Source: a virus. Taken from it: a stretch of DNA of 64,000 bases. How positions within the stretch are numbered: the stretch's first letter is position 1; every line of letters begins with the position of its first letter. A program made the position numbers and the translations under genes. Shown in pieces: positions 31,355-40,133 of this stretch. The notes under the pieces were generated by a model that was not told where the DNA came from, ran no database searches, and saw only the letters and a program-made list of their open reading frames with translations. The DNA lies in IMG/VR virus record IMGVR_UViG_3300035182_002586, positions 186,001 to 250,000 of that record. One strand, written 5' to 3'.

Positions 31355-31390
31355 TCGACCCCTCACCAGTGTTCACTGGTGAGGGGTCGA
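31355..31390. terminator. Perfect 17-base hairpin between convergent genes
   Basis: TCGACCCCTCACCAGTG (31355-31371) and CACTGGTGAGGGGTCGA (31374-31390) pair completely across a TT loop. It starts six bases after the lipoprotein stop. The last codons and stop of the minus-strand GIY-YIG remnant lie in the same palindrome. There is no U-tract. Confidence 0.75.
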
Positions 31391-31978
31391 AGTGTCGACC
31401 CCTTCGACGAACTCCCACCGGAACCCGGCGACCATTGCAGTCACCCCTCGCGCACATCGAGCGAGAGTGTCAGGTGCGCATCCGACAACCCTCGCGGCTG
31501 CTGACAGGGAGGGGTACTCAGCTACCGTACTTCCAAGTGCGTCGATCTGACGAATTTTACACCGATGGGGGAAGGTGCGACCGAGACGTGAAGCCGCGAT
31601 CTTTTGCCGGTGCTCTTCGGTCTGAGGTCCCCGCTCCACCCCACGATTTCTCGTATGCCCCGCGTGTGCCTTACTCAGGGCAGCTTTCGTGGAGTCCGGT
31701 ATCCCAGGATGGGTGGCTTTGATCAAAGCTGACAGCTTTTCGATCGCCCCTGGTTGTGCGAACCGTCTCTTCTGAACTTCGCTCTGCTTCTTCCGGGTCT
31801 CTTCCTGAGTGCACCGCACATTACCGCCGGGCTCAAGATTGTAGCCAAACCTTCGATCTTGTGTTTGAAAGTGGCCTACCCACTTCATTTCAGCGGCGTT
31901 CGCCTCTACCTGTGTGGGGACGACTTCGAGGACGGTTAGGTCAAATGCGCCACGTCCGTACTTGAGAAGAGCACGGTA
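31373..31978 (-). pseudogene. 5'-truncated GIY-YIG homing endonuclease
   Basis: The frame opens at 31978 after an in-frame TGA (31979-31981), four codons beyond the stop of the upstream structural gene. It reads YRALLKYGRGAFDLTVLEV, then FGYNLEPGG. This corresponds to the second half of the catalytic domain of the intact enzyme at 22202-22903 (RALKKYGQSEFEFKVLE, FGYNIESGG). The first 45 or so residues, with the GIY and YIG strands and catalytic Arg, are missing. NUMOD-like repeats and a helix-turn-helix-like C-terminal region (SLSAAARVVGCAPDTLARCA) remain. A start at ATG 31888 is possible but would be inactive as a nuclease. A DNA-binding fragment could persist. Confidence 0.8.
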
Positions 31979-31992
31979 TCAATAGATCAGTG

Positions 31993-32682
31993 CTAATACG
32001 TGAGCGCCCACGAACCGATCCGCACGCGCTTGCTCGCGTGCGGGTTGGATAGCTTCAGGATGAAGCTGAGCCCCTGACTGGCCGGCGGGATGAAGACGAC
32101 AGCGCCGCTCGTGGCCGGCGTCCACGTGACCCCGTTGTCGAAGCTGACTTCCCCGGTGATGTACGTGGATGTAGCAGCGAGTTCACTGTAAACTCTCGTA
32201 AACCGAGACGTAGCGGGGTCAGTATCTACGGCCTCCCACAGCTCCCACGTGGGGACCACGTAGGCGGGCGCCGGTCCGACGAGCGGGATCATGACCGTCT
32301 GGAGCACCCCCGTCGGCGTGAGCGACCATGCCGGCTTGGGGTTGAGGGCCGGAGACGCTCGTTCCCCCATCGGCAGCGACGGCGGATTGGGTCCGTTCGG
32401 GCTGATGCCGTGAGAGTTCAGAGGGTCCACGTCGGCGGTGTTGAGGAGGTCGTCGTAAACAATCCTCGTGAACCCCGCGTAGTAGGCGAGAAGCCCCGCG
32501 TGCTTCTTGGTGATGAGGTCGGACAGGCTCGTCGGGGGCGTCAAGATAGACACCCCGTCCGGAACGCGGAGAACGAACTGACCGTTCAACGCAGACTGCC
32601 CGTTGGCGGGGTACCGCACGTCGACAATCTTGAGGTTGCTGACGACCGGCCCGAACATGTCGATGAGGTAGTGCGCTGACAT
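31993..32682 (-). CDS. Structural protein (229 aa), fibre or baseplate associated
   Basis: The start is the ATG at 32682; GTG 32691 is an alternative. The protein is beta-rich. An N-terminal section (LIDMFGPVVSNLKIVDVRY) is followed by a helical segment and a C-terminal beta sandwich (YITGEVSFDNGVTWTP; FILKLSNPHASKRVRIGSWALTY). It follows the 2460-residue fibre gene by five bases, so it may be a tip or attachment protein. No family is recognised. Confidence 0.7.
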   Translation of the reverse strand: MSAHYLIDMFGPVVSNLKIVDVRYPANGQSALNGQFVLRVPDGVSILTPPTSLSDLITKKHAGLLAYYAGFTRIVYDDLLNTADVDPLNSHGISPNGPNPPSLPMGERASPALNPKPAWSLTPTGVLQTVMIPLVGPAPAYVVPTWELWEAVDTDPATSRFTRVYSELAATSTYITGEVSFDNGVTWTPATSGAVVFIPPASQGLSFILKLSNPHASKRVRIGSWALTY

Positions 32683-32687
32683 GTTCC

Positions 32688-35600
32688 TCACCCCCTCCCG
32701 TTGTTGCTGCGGAAGGCGGTTCTATCGAAGTAGGGGTTGCCGGGTGTGAACCCGTACCCGTACTTCGTTGCCGTGGTGGACTTGACGTTGGTGAGACGCA
32801 GTGTCTCGACCTTGTTCGCCGGGGTGAGGAAGCGGTGATTGTACTGGCTCCCACGGAGCCGGTAGTACAGCGAGGGTTCGCCGAAGGACGGACCGCCGGA
32901 CTGCCAGACCGGCCTCGACATGTGCACGAAGCGCTCTTCGATGTCGACCTGACTACCCGTGATCTCCACATCGTGGAGGGTCACCTCGTCCGCATCGGTG
33001 AGCTGGACAGCCGGCATCTTGTCGCTGATCGTCCAGCAGAACACGTCCTCGCGAGGCATGATGTAGACGCTGATCGGGGTGTTGGTGGTGAAGTCGGCGG
33101 CTGACGCGGGGGACACCTCGATGACATCTGTGTCGAGCGTGATCGTGCGGTTCCCGTCGAAGTGAACCACCATGGGCGTGATCACCGGGTTGGCCGACAC
33201 GTTGAAGAGACGAACACCCGGCTGGATGTTCATGAGCCCTGCACCCGGAACGTCCGCTACGTTGAACGTCAGGGTTCGACCTACCCACGTGGCTACGTTG
33301 TTGAGGTTGGCTCCCGACTTGAGCAGGGGGAACGCCACAGGGATTTGAGTGGTCGCCGAGGTGTAGTACCCGAAGGCGGCTGCACCCGTGTCGTCGTGCC
33401 AGAGGTACCCAGCAGAAATGACCCACCGAGACATCCGGTTGTTCCAACGGATCGTGACCTTCCTCGCCTTGGGTTTGACGTTCGAGGTGAGGACGGGGGC
33501 CGTGAAGCCAGGGCCAGGGGCCTGACCCTCCGCAATACCCCACACGCCAGAGGAGCCCGTGAGAGTAGCGAGGGTGCCCGACCGTTGTACCTGGCCCGAA
33601 GGGGTCACCATGTACCAGGTCAGGTCCCCCGTCGTCTGGTTGTTGTAGACGACGAGGTACTGGTGACCGTTCCAGGCGAGCGAGGCTACACCGTCCTCGC
33701 TACCGACCAGAGGCACGATCACGTTTTCCTGGCGGAACTGGAAGGTACCCTTCTTCCACGTGGAGAGGACGATGGCGCTGTTGCCGACGCCAACGTTGAT
33801 GCCCGTGTAGAGGACGGCGTACTCGTCCGTCACGTCATTGTACACGGCATCGTTGAGGCGGAGGATGGTGGTCCCGAACGGTGCCAGGTCTGCCCACGAC
33901 CCGTACCCGAGAGCCTTCGGGCGAGGGTTAATGCCGCTCATTGCGGCACTCATCAACCCCGTGTTCTCGGCGAGCTGCGGGAGGTTCGTGACATCCCCGA
34001 TCCCGCCACTCAGGATCATCCCGTACACGACCGTGCCCGGACCCACGTTCTTGAACGTGGTGGAGGTGCTCGGGTGCATGAAGATCTTCCTCGTGAGGAG
34101 ATCGTGGTCGAGCACGACATAGCCACCGGCATCACGGTAATCGTCGACACCACCCTTGCGGGTCTTGTTGACGATCACGATGTCTCCGGGCTGGCAGTTC
34201 ACCGGGTGATCGATTGTATCGTAGAGATACCCGTCTCCAGCGATGACCCCGATACCGAGGTTTGCGTTGAAGGACTTGCCGATCGCAGCATCCTCTGCGG
34301 CTACACGCTTCACCTGGACGGCGTAACCAAGGCCCGTTTCGGGGACGATGGCGTACTCGATCTGACGGAGCGGGTCGGTCCCACCAGGGAGGCTGCCACG
34401 CCTCCACATGACGATGAAGTTCTTGCCGTCCCAGAGGATCTTTGGATTGGTGTACGCTCCCGTCAGTTCTGAGGCGTTGATCAGGTAGGACACTGCGCCG
34501 CTGGCGTCGCCGGTGCCCGTGAAGATCGCGACACCAATCGCGCTGCCTCCGTAAGGGGCGGCGTCCGTCGGGTTCGTGCCTGCGACCCACACGGCCGCGT
34601 AGACCTTGCCCGAGTAGGCCATGTCGCAGGCGTAGAGCTGGTGCGTCCCCAAGATCGTGGGGAACCCGTTCTGGTCTCCGCACGAAACCCGGGCGAGTTC
34701 GGTGATCTTGTGTTGGATCACCGCGTCGCCGGTCAGCTCCGTACCCTGCTCGAAGCCGTCTTCGTCTCCCGGCATCGTGCCGAAGCACACGAATCCGTTG
34801 AACGGCTGGACGATCGAGTAGTTGGCAGCCGTCCAGCAAGCGACGAACCGGCTACCGTCCCAGATGACGACCGGGCTGCTCGGCGTCGTAGGGCTCTTCG
34901 CCATGTAGTCGTAGGGCGAACCGTTGGGGTTCGACCAGAGGTCGTTCATGAACTCCGTGCGGATGTTCTGCTGCTGCTCCAGGGACTCGATCCACGTGAT
35001 CGACCCGTTGCTTGCGTCAGGAGCGGACCCTAGCGGATTCGCGACAAGCACGGTGGTCGAGTTGACGTAGGCGATGATCGGGAAGTACCCCCGGTTGGCG
35101 AGGGTGGTCGTTGCGTTGATCTGTAGGTAGTGCCCGACCGACTGCGGCGTCATGCCGGTAAGGCCGGTGACCGTCATGTGGCCGGAAGAGAACGCGGTGA
35201 TGGAGGCGGCCGCTCCACTCTGCCCCGAGAGCACCGCGAGGAGGTTGAGCTGCTCGTGTGCACGCGTCCGGATCTTCGTGCGCCCCGTCTGATCCGTGTA
35301 CACGGCTTCCATGACCGTGCGAGGATCGAGCGCGTTGGTGTACGAGTACGAAGAGGGGTACACGAAGCAGTTGCGGTAGCCGTCGGTGGCAAACCCTCCC
35401 GTGAACGTGACCGGCGAGCCGTGCCTCGTGTACACGTGGTTGAACGTATACTGCGTGGGGCTCAGTGCGTTGGTCCCGACCACCTGGAGCGACCGGAGAC
35501 CTGACTGATAGGGTCCGAACGACTGACGGTAGAACGCCGTACGCGCGAGTGGGGCGACCGCGCCGCTGTAGATGCGGTCGAGGAAGCCGTAGCAGTTGTC

Positions 35601-38600
35601 GCCCCATGCGATAGCGACGCTGGGGGTCTCGTTCCGAGCAGCGTACTTCTCGGAGAAGCCCTTCTTGTCACCGACTGCAACGCCCTCGTAGAAGATGTTG
35701 CCTTCGATACGGGCGTGGGTATCGTCTCCGAAGTCCTCTCGGATGCCGTTGAGGGCGCTGTTGGTGAGGTTCCGCTCCTTTCGGTACATGAGCGGAGTCA
35801 GAGAAGTCGACGGGGTGCCGTTCGTCGGAGGCGTGTCATCCGCGAACGTCGTGTAGCTCGTTCCCATGAGGAGCCGCCCGTCCGATGCGACGCGGAACCC
35901 TGGGTTCTTGATACGGCCGTTGCTCCCGCCTGCGTCTGCAAGCGCCCACTTGACGTGTGTGGTCCCGCTTGCGATGGCCGGTGCGAGGAGGCTAAGGTCC
36001 GTGTCGATCGTGATCGTGTGCTCGTCGTAGATCCCCGTGATGACAGCGAGAGTGCCGCTGGGCCCGGCGTCCGGGAAGAAGACGACCTCCCCGAAGAGAC
36101 CACCTCCGAGGTTGCTCAGTGTGGCCCGCAGCAGGTTTCCGTCGTGTCCCGGCGTGAACCCGTCACCGAAGTAGAAGCTCGGATCGGACAGGTAGAAGAC
36201 GCCGCCGGACACCGTGTACGTACCCAGCTCGGAACGGATCTCCCCCTTTGAGGGGCTGACGATGGACCAGTCTGAGCCCGTCCAGGTCACGTCCGGGATC
36301 AGAGAGGGGACGACCGGCGTTGCAAGAGTAGTGTTCCACTGGTGGTGGAAGTTGAGCGCGGAGACCTCACGGTCGTGCGAGCGCGTGTCGTACCACCCCT
36401 GGTTCGGACGTACGCCGATGGGCGCACGTGAGCTGAGGGACCGGCTGGACACCTCGATGTCGCGTGCCATGTGCTCGGTGGCCAGGGCCGCAGACACGTC
36501 GATGCGACGCGGAGCCTGCGAGAGAATCTGCCCTGCGTCGTTCAGAAGGACAGCACAGGTGGAGAGGTGCTCTCGGAACGGGTGGGGGGACTTGGCTGTG
36601 AGACCCGCTGCGTCGATGAAGGACGAGTCAAGCCCGTTGTCGAAGTTGTAGATCTTGTCCGACGACAGGTATGAAGTGGTGTTGAAGCTCTGGTAGACGA
36701 GCAGCCACTTGTTGTCGCCGTGTGAGATACGTACGAAGTCCGGCTCGCGTGCTTCGAGAGCGTATTCATTCGACGTGTAGTCGTTGTCCGTCAACGCGAT
36801 GGCAGCGTCCGTGAACCCGCCCGGGTTGAGACGGCGGACCCATAGCTTCGAGGTGGGTGCAATTGCCCACACGATGCCGGTGTTGTCGTCGTAGTCGACA
36901 GCACCTACAGGTTCCGGCTTCGTCGTGATGAGGTGGATGGTCGAGGGGTTCACGAAGGCGGAAACCACGCCATCGAACCCACGGTTTCCAGCAGCACCGG
37001 CATCATTGAGATAGAGGAACCGGCTTCCACGCTGGATACCGGACGCGGCCCACGAACCCCAGATGCCTGTGAACACGGCGTCCGTGAAGTCGCCTGTGTT
37101 GCTGGCGCCTGCCGTCCCGAAGTACAGAGGGTGACTTCGGATGGAGTACGCGTAGAGGAACCCGCCGTAGTCGTCCGCGTCCACATCCGTGGAGGACACG
37201 ACTTGGTTCGCCATCGCTCCGTTGTGGTCGGCGGTGACGTTGGTGAACGTCCCGCCTCCGGCCGTGTATGCAAACGTCGCGAATGTCGAGTTCAGGAGCG
37301 TTCCATCATAGGCCCAGAACCCGATGGCAACCTTGTACCCCGTCCCCGTCGAGTACTTCTCGACTGCGACAGACGGGTGGTCCGTGCAGACGTTGTAGGG
37401 GGCCGGCACGTCCGCCAGGATCTCGTACGGCGATGCTAGCGTGGTGGTAGCCCCCTTGAGGAGATACCGTACGCCCCCCATGTCCGTGGCTACAGGTCGA
37501 TCCAGGTAGATGGTGTTCCCAGACACCCCGGTGACTTGGAAGTCGCCCTTGACGTTCCCCCATACGATCTGGAGGGAGCTTCCGGGCATAACGCCCGCCG
37601 TCGTGAAATTGGTGCTGCTATCGTACAGGAAGTCGCTTCCAGAGGTCTGCCCGAAAACGCTGGTGATCACGAGCGTTCGGACGCCTTGGTACATCACGGT
37701 TGGACCCGTGCCGCCGTTTCTTTGCGTCCATACAACCGAGTACTCGTCCTGGCCCTCGTGATAGGCAACACGCGGGTAATGCCCGAGCGTGTGGTTCCGT
37801 GCGTTCCCGGATGTGGCGTTGAAGAACGGAGTGGTCGTCTTCTTGACGTCGATGCCGGGGGTGCCGAGAGACCAGGAGATGAAGGTGTTGTTCGCGTCGT
37901 TTCCGACGGCTGTGATGTTGGAGACCTCGACCGAAGTAGGGGAAAGGTACGTGATGATCTTGAATGTGCCGTTGTTTCCACCAGAGGCAGCACTGAAGAT
38001 CGTGAGGTTGAAACCCACGACGCTCGGGGTGATGTCTGTCAGGCCCGTGATGGTTGCGACACCGGCAACGACCGTGGTGACCGAGGCGTGCGTACCCGTC
38101 GGCGCAGGGTAGACGCGTGTACCGTCGGCACGGACTTCGTTGAACCACAGGCCCGTGCCGATGGCCTGGAAGACACCCCAGACCCTTCGGTTTGAGTTCC
38201 ACGCGATGTCGTATCCGTAGACCGTGACATCATCCGGGAGATCGAACGTGAGGGGGCTGAGGAACGTCCCGAAGATGGTGGTCGTCGAAGTCGGATCGTA
38301 GACACCCGTAGGCGTGTTCGGCCCGAACTTCACGAAGGGGTCGGTAGTTCCAACCGCCACGTTTTGGCGGGACACGAGCTTCGTTGCCGAACCTTCCCCT
38401 TCGAGGATGATTCCGGGCGGGACCGACAGAGACCCCGTGTAGTAGTAGCGACCCTTGCGGAGGTGGACGACGCCGTAGCCGCTGGCGAACGCATCCTTGA
38501 GGAGCTGATCCAGGTCTGCGGTCGTATCCCTTGCGCCCGTTTGAGACCCGAGAGGGAGAGCCTGCTGCGGGTTTGCGTCTGCACCGGGGGACTGCGCCGG

Positions 38601-40070
38601 AGCCGAGCTGTCGCCCATCGTGAGGGCGGTCTTATCCCCCACGTGCAGCTCCATGGTAGTCGGACTGTCCGTGAAAGACGGGCTGACGCCGTTCTGCACG
38701 AAGCGCCACGAACCCGATACAGCCCCGAAGCCACTCGTGTAGCGGAAGTAACGGAACGCATGCGTTGCCGGACCCGGGTAGTGTCCGTCGAGGGTGCCGA
38801 ACTCGACCCCTTGCACAAGATCTTCGTCGGAAGCGCGGGCCTGTGCGTAGAAGAAGTTCGAGTCCTTCGCCGTGGTGGACGACAGACGCCAGACACAAGC
38901 ATCTACATCGAACATGACCAGGCCCGGCTCACGGGCGCTGAACATGTCGCTGCGCGGCCTGTACAGAGTCGCTGCGCTGTTGCGGGTGAAGCTATGGTCG
39001 ACGGCCCAGAAGACCGCGAAGAGGCTCAGACGTCCTGCGGGACCTACCCCGCCCGTGACCTTGATGTCATCCCCGAGACGAGGCGCGCACGAGAAGCGGA
39101 CCACGCCGGCTGCGTAGTCGATCGTCATCCGCTGATCAGCAGCGGGGATCGTCGAGTCGATGACCGGGTTCAGCGACGCGATTGGGGACATCATGTCCGG
39201 CGCCGTACCCGAGCCGTCGGACTTGTAGAGGATGACACGGTAGCCCGTGGCATCGAGACCCTGCCCGGGGCCTCCAGTCGTGGGTCCTCCGAAGATCGCA
39301 TCCGCACGATCCCCCAACCCGTAGAACGGGGGGATGATGTTCACGATGCGGTCAGCGTTGATCGCAGTGAGGGTCGGAGCCGGATCCGAATGGAGCGTGG
39401 ACCCCGGCTTGACCATGAGGAACGTCTGCTCGCGTCCGAGAGGGCCTGACCCCGGGACGGCGAAGAGCTGGACGGCCTTCGGCTTGACGATCGTGTACGC
39501 GTACTGCTCCGTCCCTGCGTCGAGGGGGGTGGCGGCGCCTGTGGTCTTGCGAATGCTCGTCAGGGTCAGCCGCGTGGTGCTGACGCCGCTGATGAAGGCG
39601 ACGGCGTTGCCGTTGGTGAGCGCTGCGGTCTCGGACGCGTGGATGATCAGGAGATCGCCGTAGTTCACCCCTGCGGCGATGAAGTCCGCCTGGAGGTCGT
39701 CCCAGTGGGTCGTGTCCGAAGCGAACCCCTGCTGCCCCGTTCGCACGGGGGTCTCAGAGGGGCCGTACCACTTGGCGACTTCCGCAGGTCCCGGGGACGG
39801 TACGTCTGCGACCTGGTTAAGCCTCGACAGGTCGTACAGCGGGAGGCCGGATGGCGCGACCGAGTTCACGTCCTGGAGGAAGAGGGACGGGAGCGTCTGG
39901 TAGGGCTCTGCGTTGACGGACCCCACCCCAACGACGCCTTCCGGCAGGAGGCCGGAGTCGCCGATCGTCAGTGCTTTCCCGCCAGCGGCGAAGTCTGCAC
40001 GACGGAGCTGCTCCAGCTCCTTGCGGGTGAGGTTCGAGTAGGAACCCGTTGCGGTGAAAGTACCGGCCAT
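32688..40070 (-). CDS. Giant tail-fibre protein (2460 aa) with beta-helix and propeller-like repeats
   Basis: The start is the ATG at 40070. Residues 1-510 are an unrecognised beta-rich head. Residues about 520-570 (DLDQLLKDAFASGYGVVHLR, KGRYYYTGSLSVPPGIILEG) are the classic entry of a pectate-lyase-like right-handed beta-helix, often used to degrade polysaccharide. The following 1700 residues repeat strands of the type EYSVVWT, KWLLVYQ, RFVACWT, YAAVWVA, NFIVMWR, EYAVLYT and QYLVVYN about every 60-120 residues, suggesting a beta-propeller. A short beta tail ends the protein. It would bind or degrade surface polysaccharide. Confidence 0.82.
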   Translation of the reverse strand: MAGTFTATGSYSNLTRKELEQLRRADFAAGGKALTIGDSGLLPEGVVGVGSVNAEPYQTLPSLFLQDVNSVAPSGLPLYDLSRLNQVADVPSPGPAEVAKWYGPSETPVRTGQQGFASDTTHWDDLQADFIAAGVNYGDLLIIHASETAALTNGNAVAFISGVSTTRLTLTSIRKTTGAATPLDAGTEQYAYTIVKPKAVQLFAVPGSGPLGREQTFLMVKPGSTLHSDPAPTLTAINADRIVNIIPPFYGLGDRADAIFGGPTTGGPGQGLDATGYRVILYKSDGSGTAPDMMSPIASLNPVIDSTIPAADQRMTIDYAAGVVRFSCAPRLGDDIKVTGGVGPAGRLSLFAVFWAVDHSFTRNSAATLYRPRSDMFSAREPGLVMFDVDACVWRLSSTTAKDSNFFYAQARASDEDLVQGVEFGTLDGHYPGPATHAFRYFRYTSGFGAVSGSWRFVQNGVSPSFTDSPTTMELHVGDKTALTMGDSSAPAQSPGADANPQQALPLGSQTGARDTTADLDQLLKDAFASGYGVVHLRKGRYYYTGSLSVPPGIILEGEGSATKLVSRQNVAVGTTDPFVKFGPNTPTGVYDPTSTTTIFGTFLSPLTFDLPDDVTVYGYDIAWNSNRRVWGVFQAIGTGLWFNEVRADGTRVYPAPTGTHASVTTVVAGVATITGLTDITPSVVGFNLTIFSAASGGNNGTFKIITYLSPTSVEVSNITAVGNDANNTFISWSLGTPGIDVKKTTTPFFNATSGNARNHTLGHYPRVAYHEGQDEYSVVWTQRNGGTGPTVMYQGVRTLVITSVFGQTSGSDFLYDSSTNFTTAGVMPGSSLQIVWGNVKGDFQVTGVSGNTIYLDRPVATDMGGVRYLLKGATTTLASPYEILADVPAPYNVCTDHPSVAVEKYSTGTGYKVAIGFWAYDGTLLNSTFATFAYTAGGGTFTNVTADHNGAMANQVVSSTDVDADDYGGFLYAYSIRSHPLYFGTAGASNTGDFTDAVFTGIWGSWAASGIQRGSRFLYLNDAGAAGNRGFDGVVSAFVNPSTIHLITTKPEPVGAVDYDDNTGIVWAIAPTSKLWVRRLNPGGFTDAAIALTDNDYTSNEYALEAREPDFVRISHGDNKWLLVYQSFNTTSYLSSDKIYNFDNGLDSSFIDAAGLTAKSPHPFREHLSTCAVLLNDAGQILSQAPRRIDVSAALATEHMARDIEVSSRSLSSRAPIGVRPNQGWYDTRSHDREVSALNFHHQWNTTLATPVVPSLIPDVTWTGSDWSIVSPSKGEIRSELGTYTVSGGVFYLSDPSFYFGDGFTPGHDGNLLRATLSNLGGGLFGEVVFFPDAGPSGTLAVITGIYDEHTITIDTDLSLLAPAIASGTTHVKWALADAGGSNGRIKNPGFRVASDGRLLMGTSYTTFADDTPPTNGTPSTSLTPLMYRKERNLTNSALNGIREDFGDDTHARIEGNIFYEGVAVGDKKGFSEKYAARNETPSVAIAWGDNCYGFLDRIYSGAVAPLARTAFYRQSFGPYQSGLRSLQVVGTNALSPTQYTFNHVYTRHGSPVTFTGGFATDGYRNCFVYPSSYSYTNALDPRTVMEAVYTDQTGRTKIRTRAHEQLNLLAVLSGQSGAAASITAFSSGHMTVTGLTGMTPQSVGHYLQINATTTLANRGYFPIIAYVNSTTVLVANPLGSAPDASNGSITWIESLEQQQNIRTEFMNDLWSNPNGSPYDYMAKSPTTPSSPVVIWDGSRFVACWTAANYSIVQPFNGFVCFGTMPGDEDGFEQGTELTGDAVIQHKITELARVSCGDQNGFPTILGTHQLYACDMAYSGKVYAAVWVAGTNPTDAAPYGGSAIGVAIFTGTGDASGAVSYLINASELTGAYTNPKILWDGKNFIVMWRRGSLPGGTDPLRQIEYAIVPETGLGYAVQVKRVAAEDAAIGKSFNANLGIGVIAGDGYLYDTIDHPVNCQPGDIVIVNKTRKGGVDDYRDAGGYVVLDHDLLTRKIFMHPSTSTTFKNVGPGTVVYGMILSGGIGDVTNLPQLAENTGLMSAAMSGINPRPKALGYGSWADLAPFGTTILRLNDAVYNDVTDEYAVLYTGINVGVGNSAIVLSTWKKGTFQFRQENVIVPLVGSEDGVASLAWNGHQYLVVYNNQTTGDLTWYMVTPSGQVQRSGTLATLTGSSGVWGIAEGQAPGPGFTAPVLTSNVKPKARKVTIRWNNRMSRWVISAGYLWHDDTGAAAFGYYTSATTQIPVAFPLLKSGANLNNVATWVGRTLTFNVADVPGAGLMNIQPGVRLFNVSANPVITPMVVHFDGNRTITLDTDVIEVSPASAADFTTNTPISVYIMPREDVFCWTISDKMPAVQLTDADEVTLHDVEITGSQVDIEERFVHMSRPVWQSGGPSFGEPSLYYRLRGSQYNHRFLTPANKVETLRLTNVKSTTATKYGYGFTPGNPYFDRTAFRSNNGRG

Positions 40071-40104
40071 TTTCCGCCTATCCCTGCTTCATCCCGGTGG
40101 TGCT

Positions 40105-40112
40105 GATAAGAA
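40105..40112 (-). promoter_or_regulatory. Late-type promoter motif TTCTTATC
   Basis: TTCTTATC on the minus strand, preceded by GAAGG, lies 34 bases before the start of the 2460-residue fibre gene at 40070. It is the intergenic gap between two structural genes. Confidence 0.5.
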
Positions 40113-40133
40113 CCTTCGTGGCTTCTACGCCGA

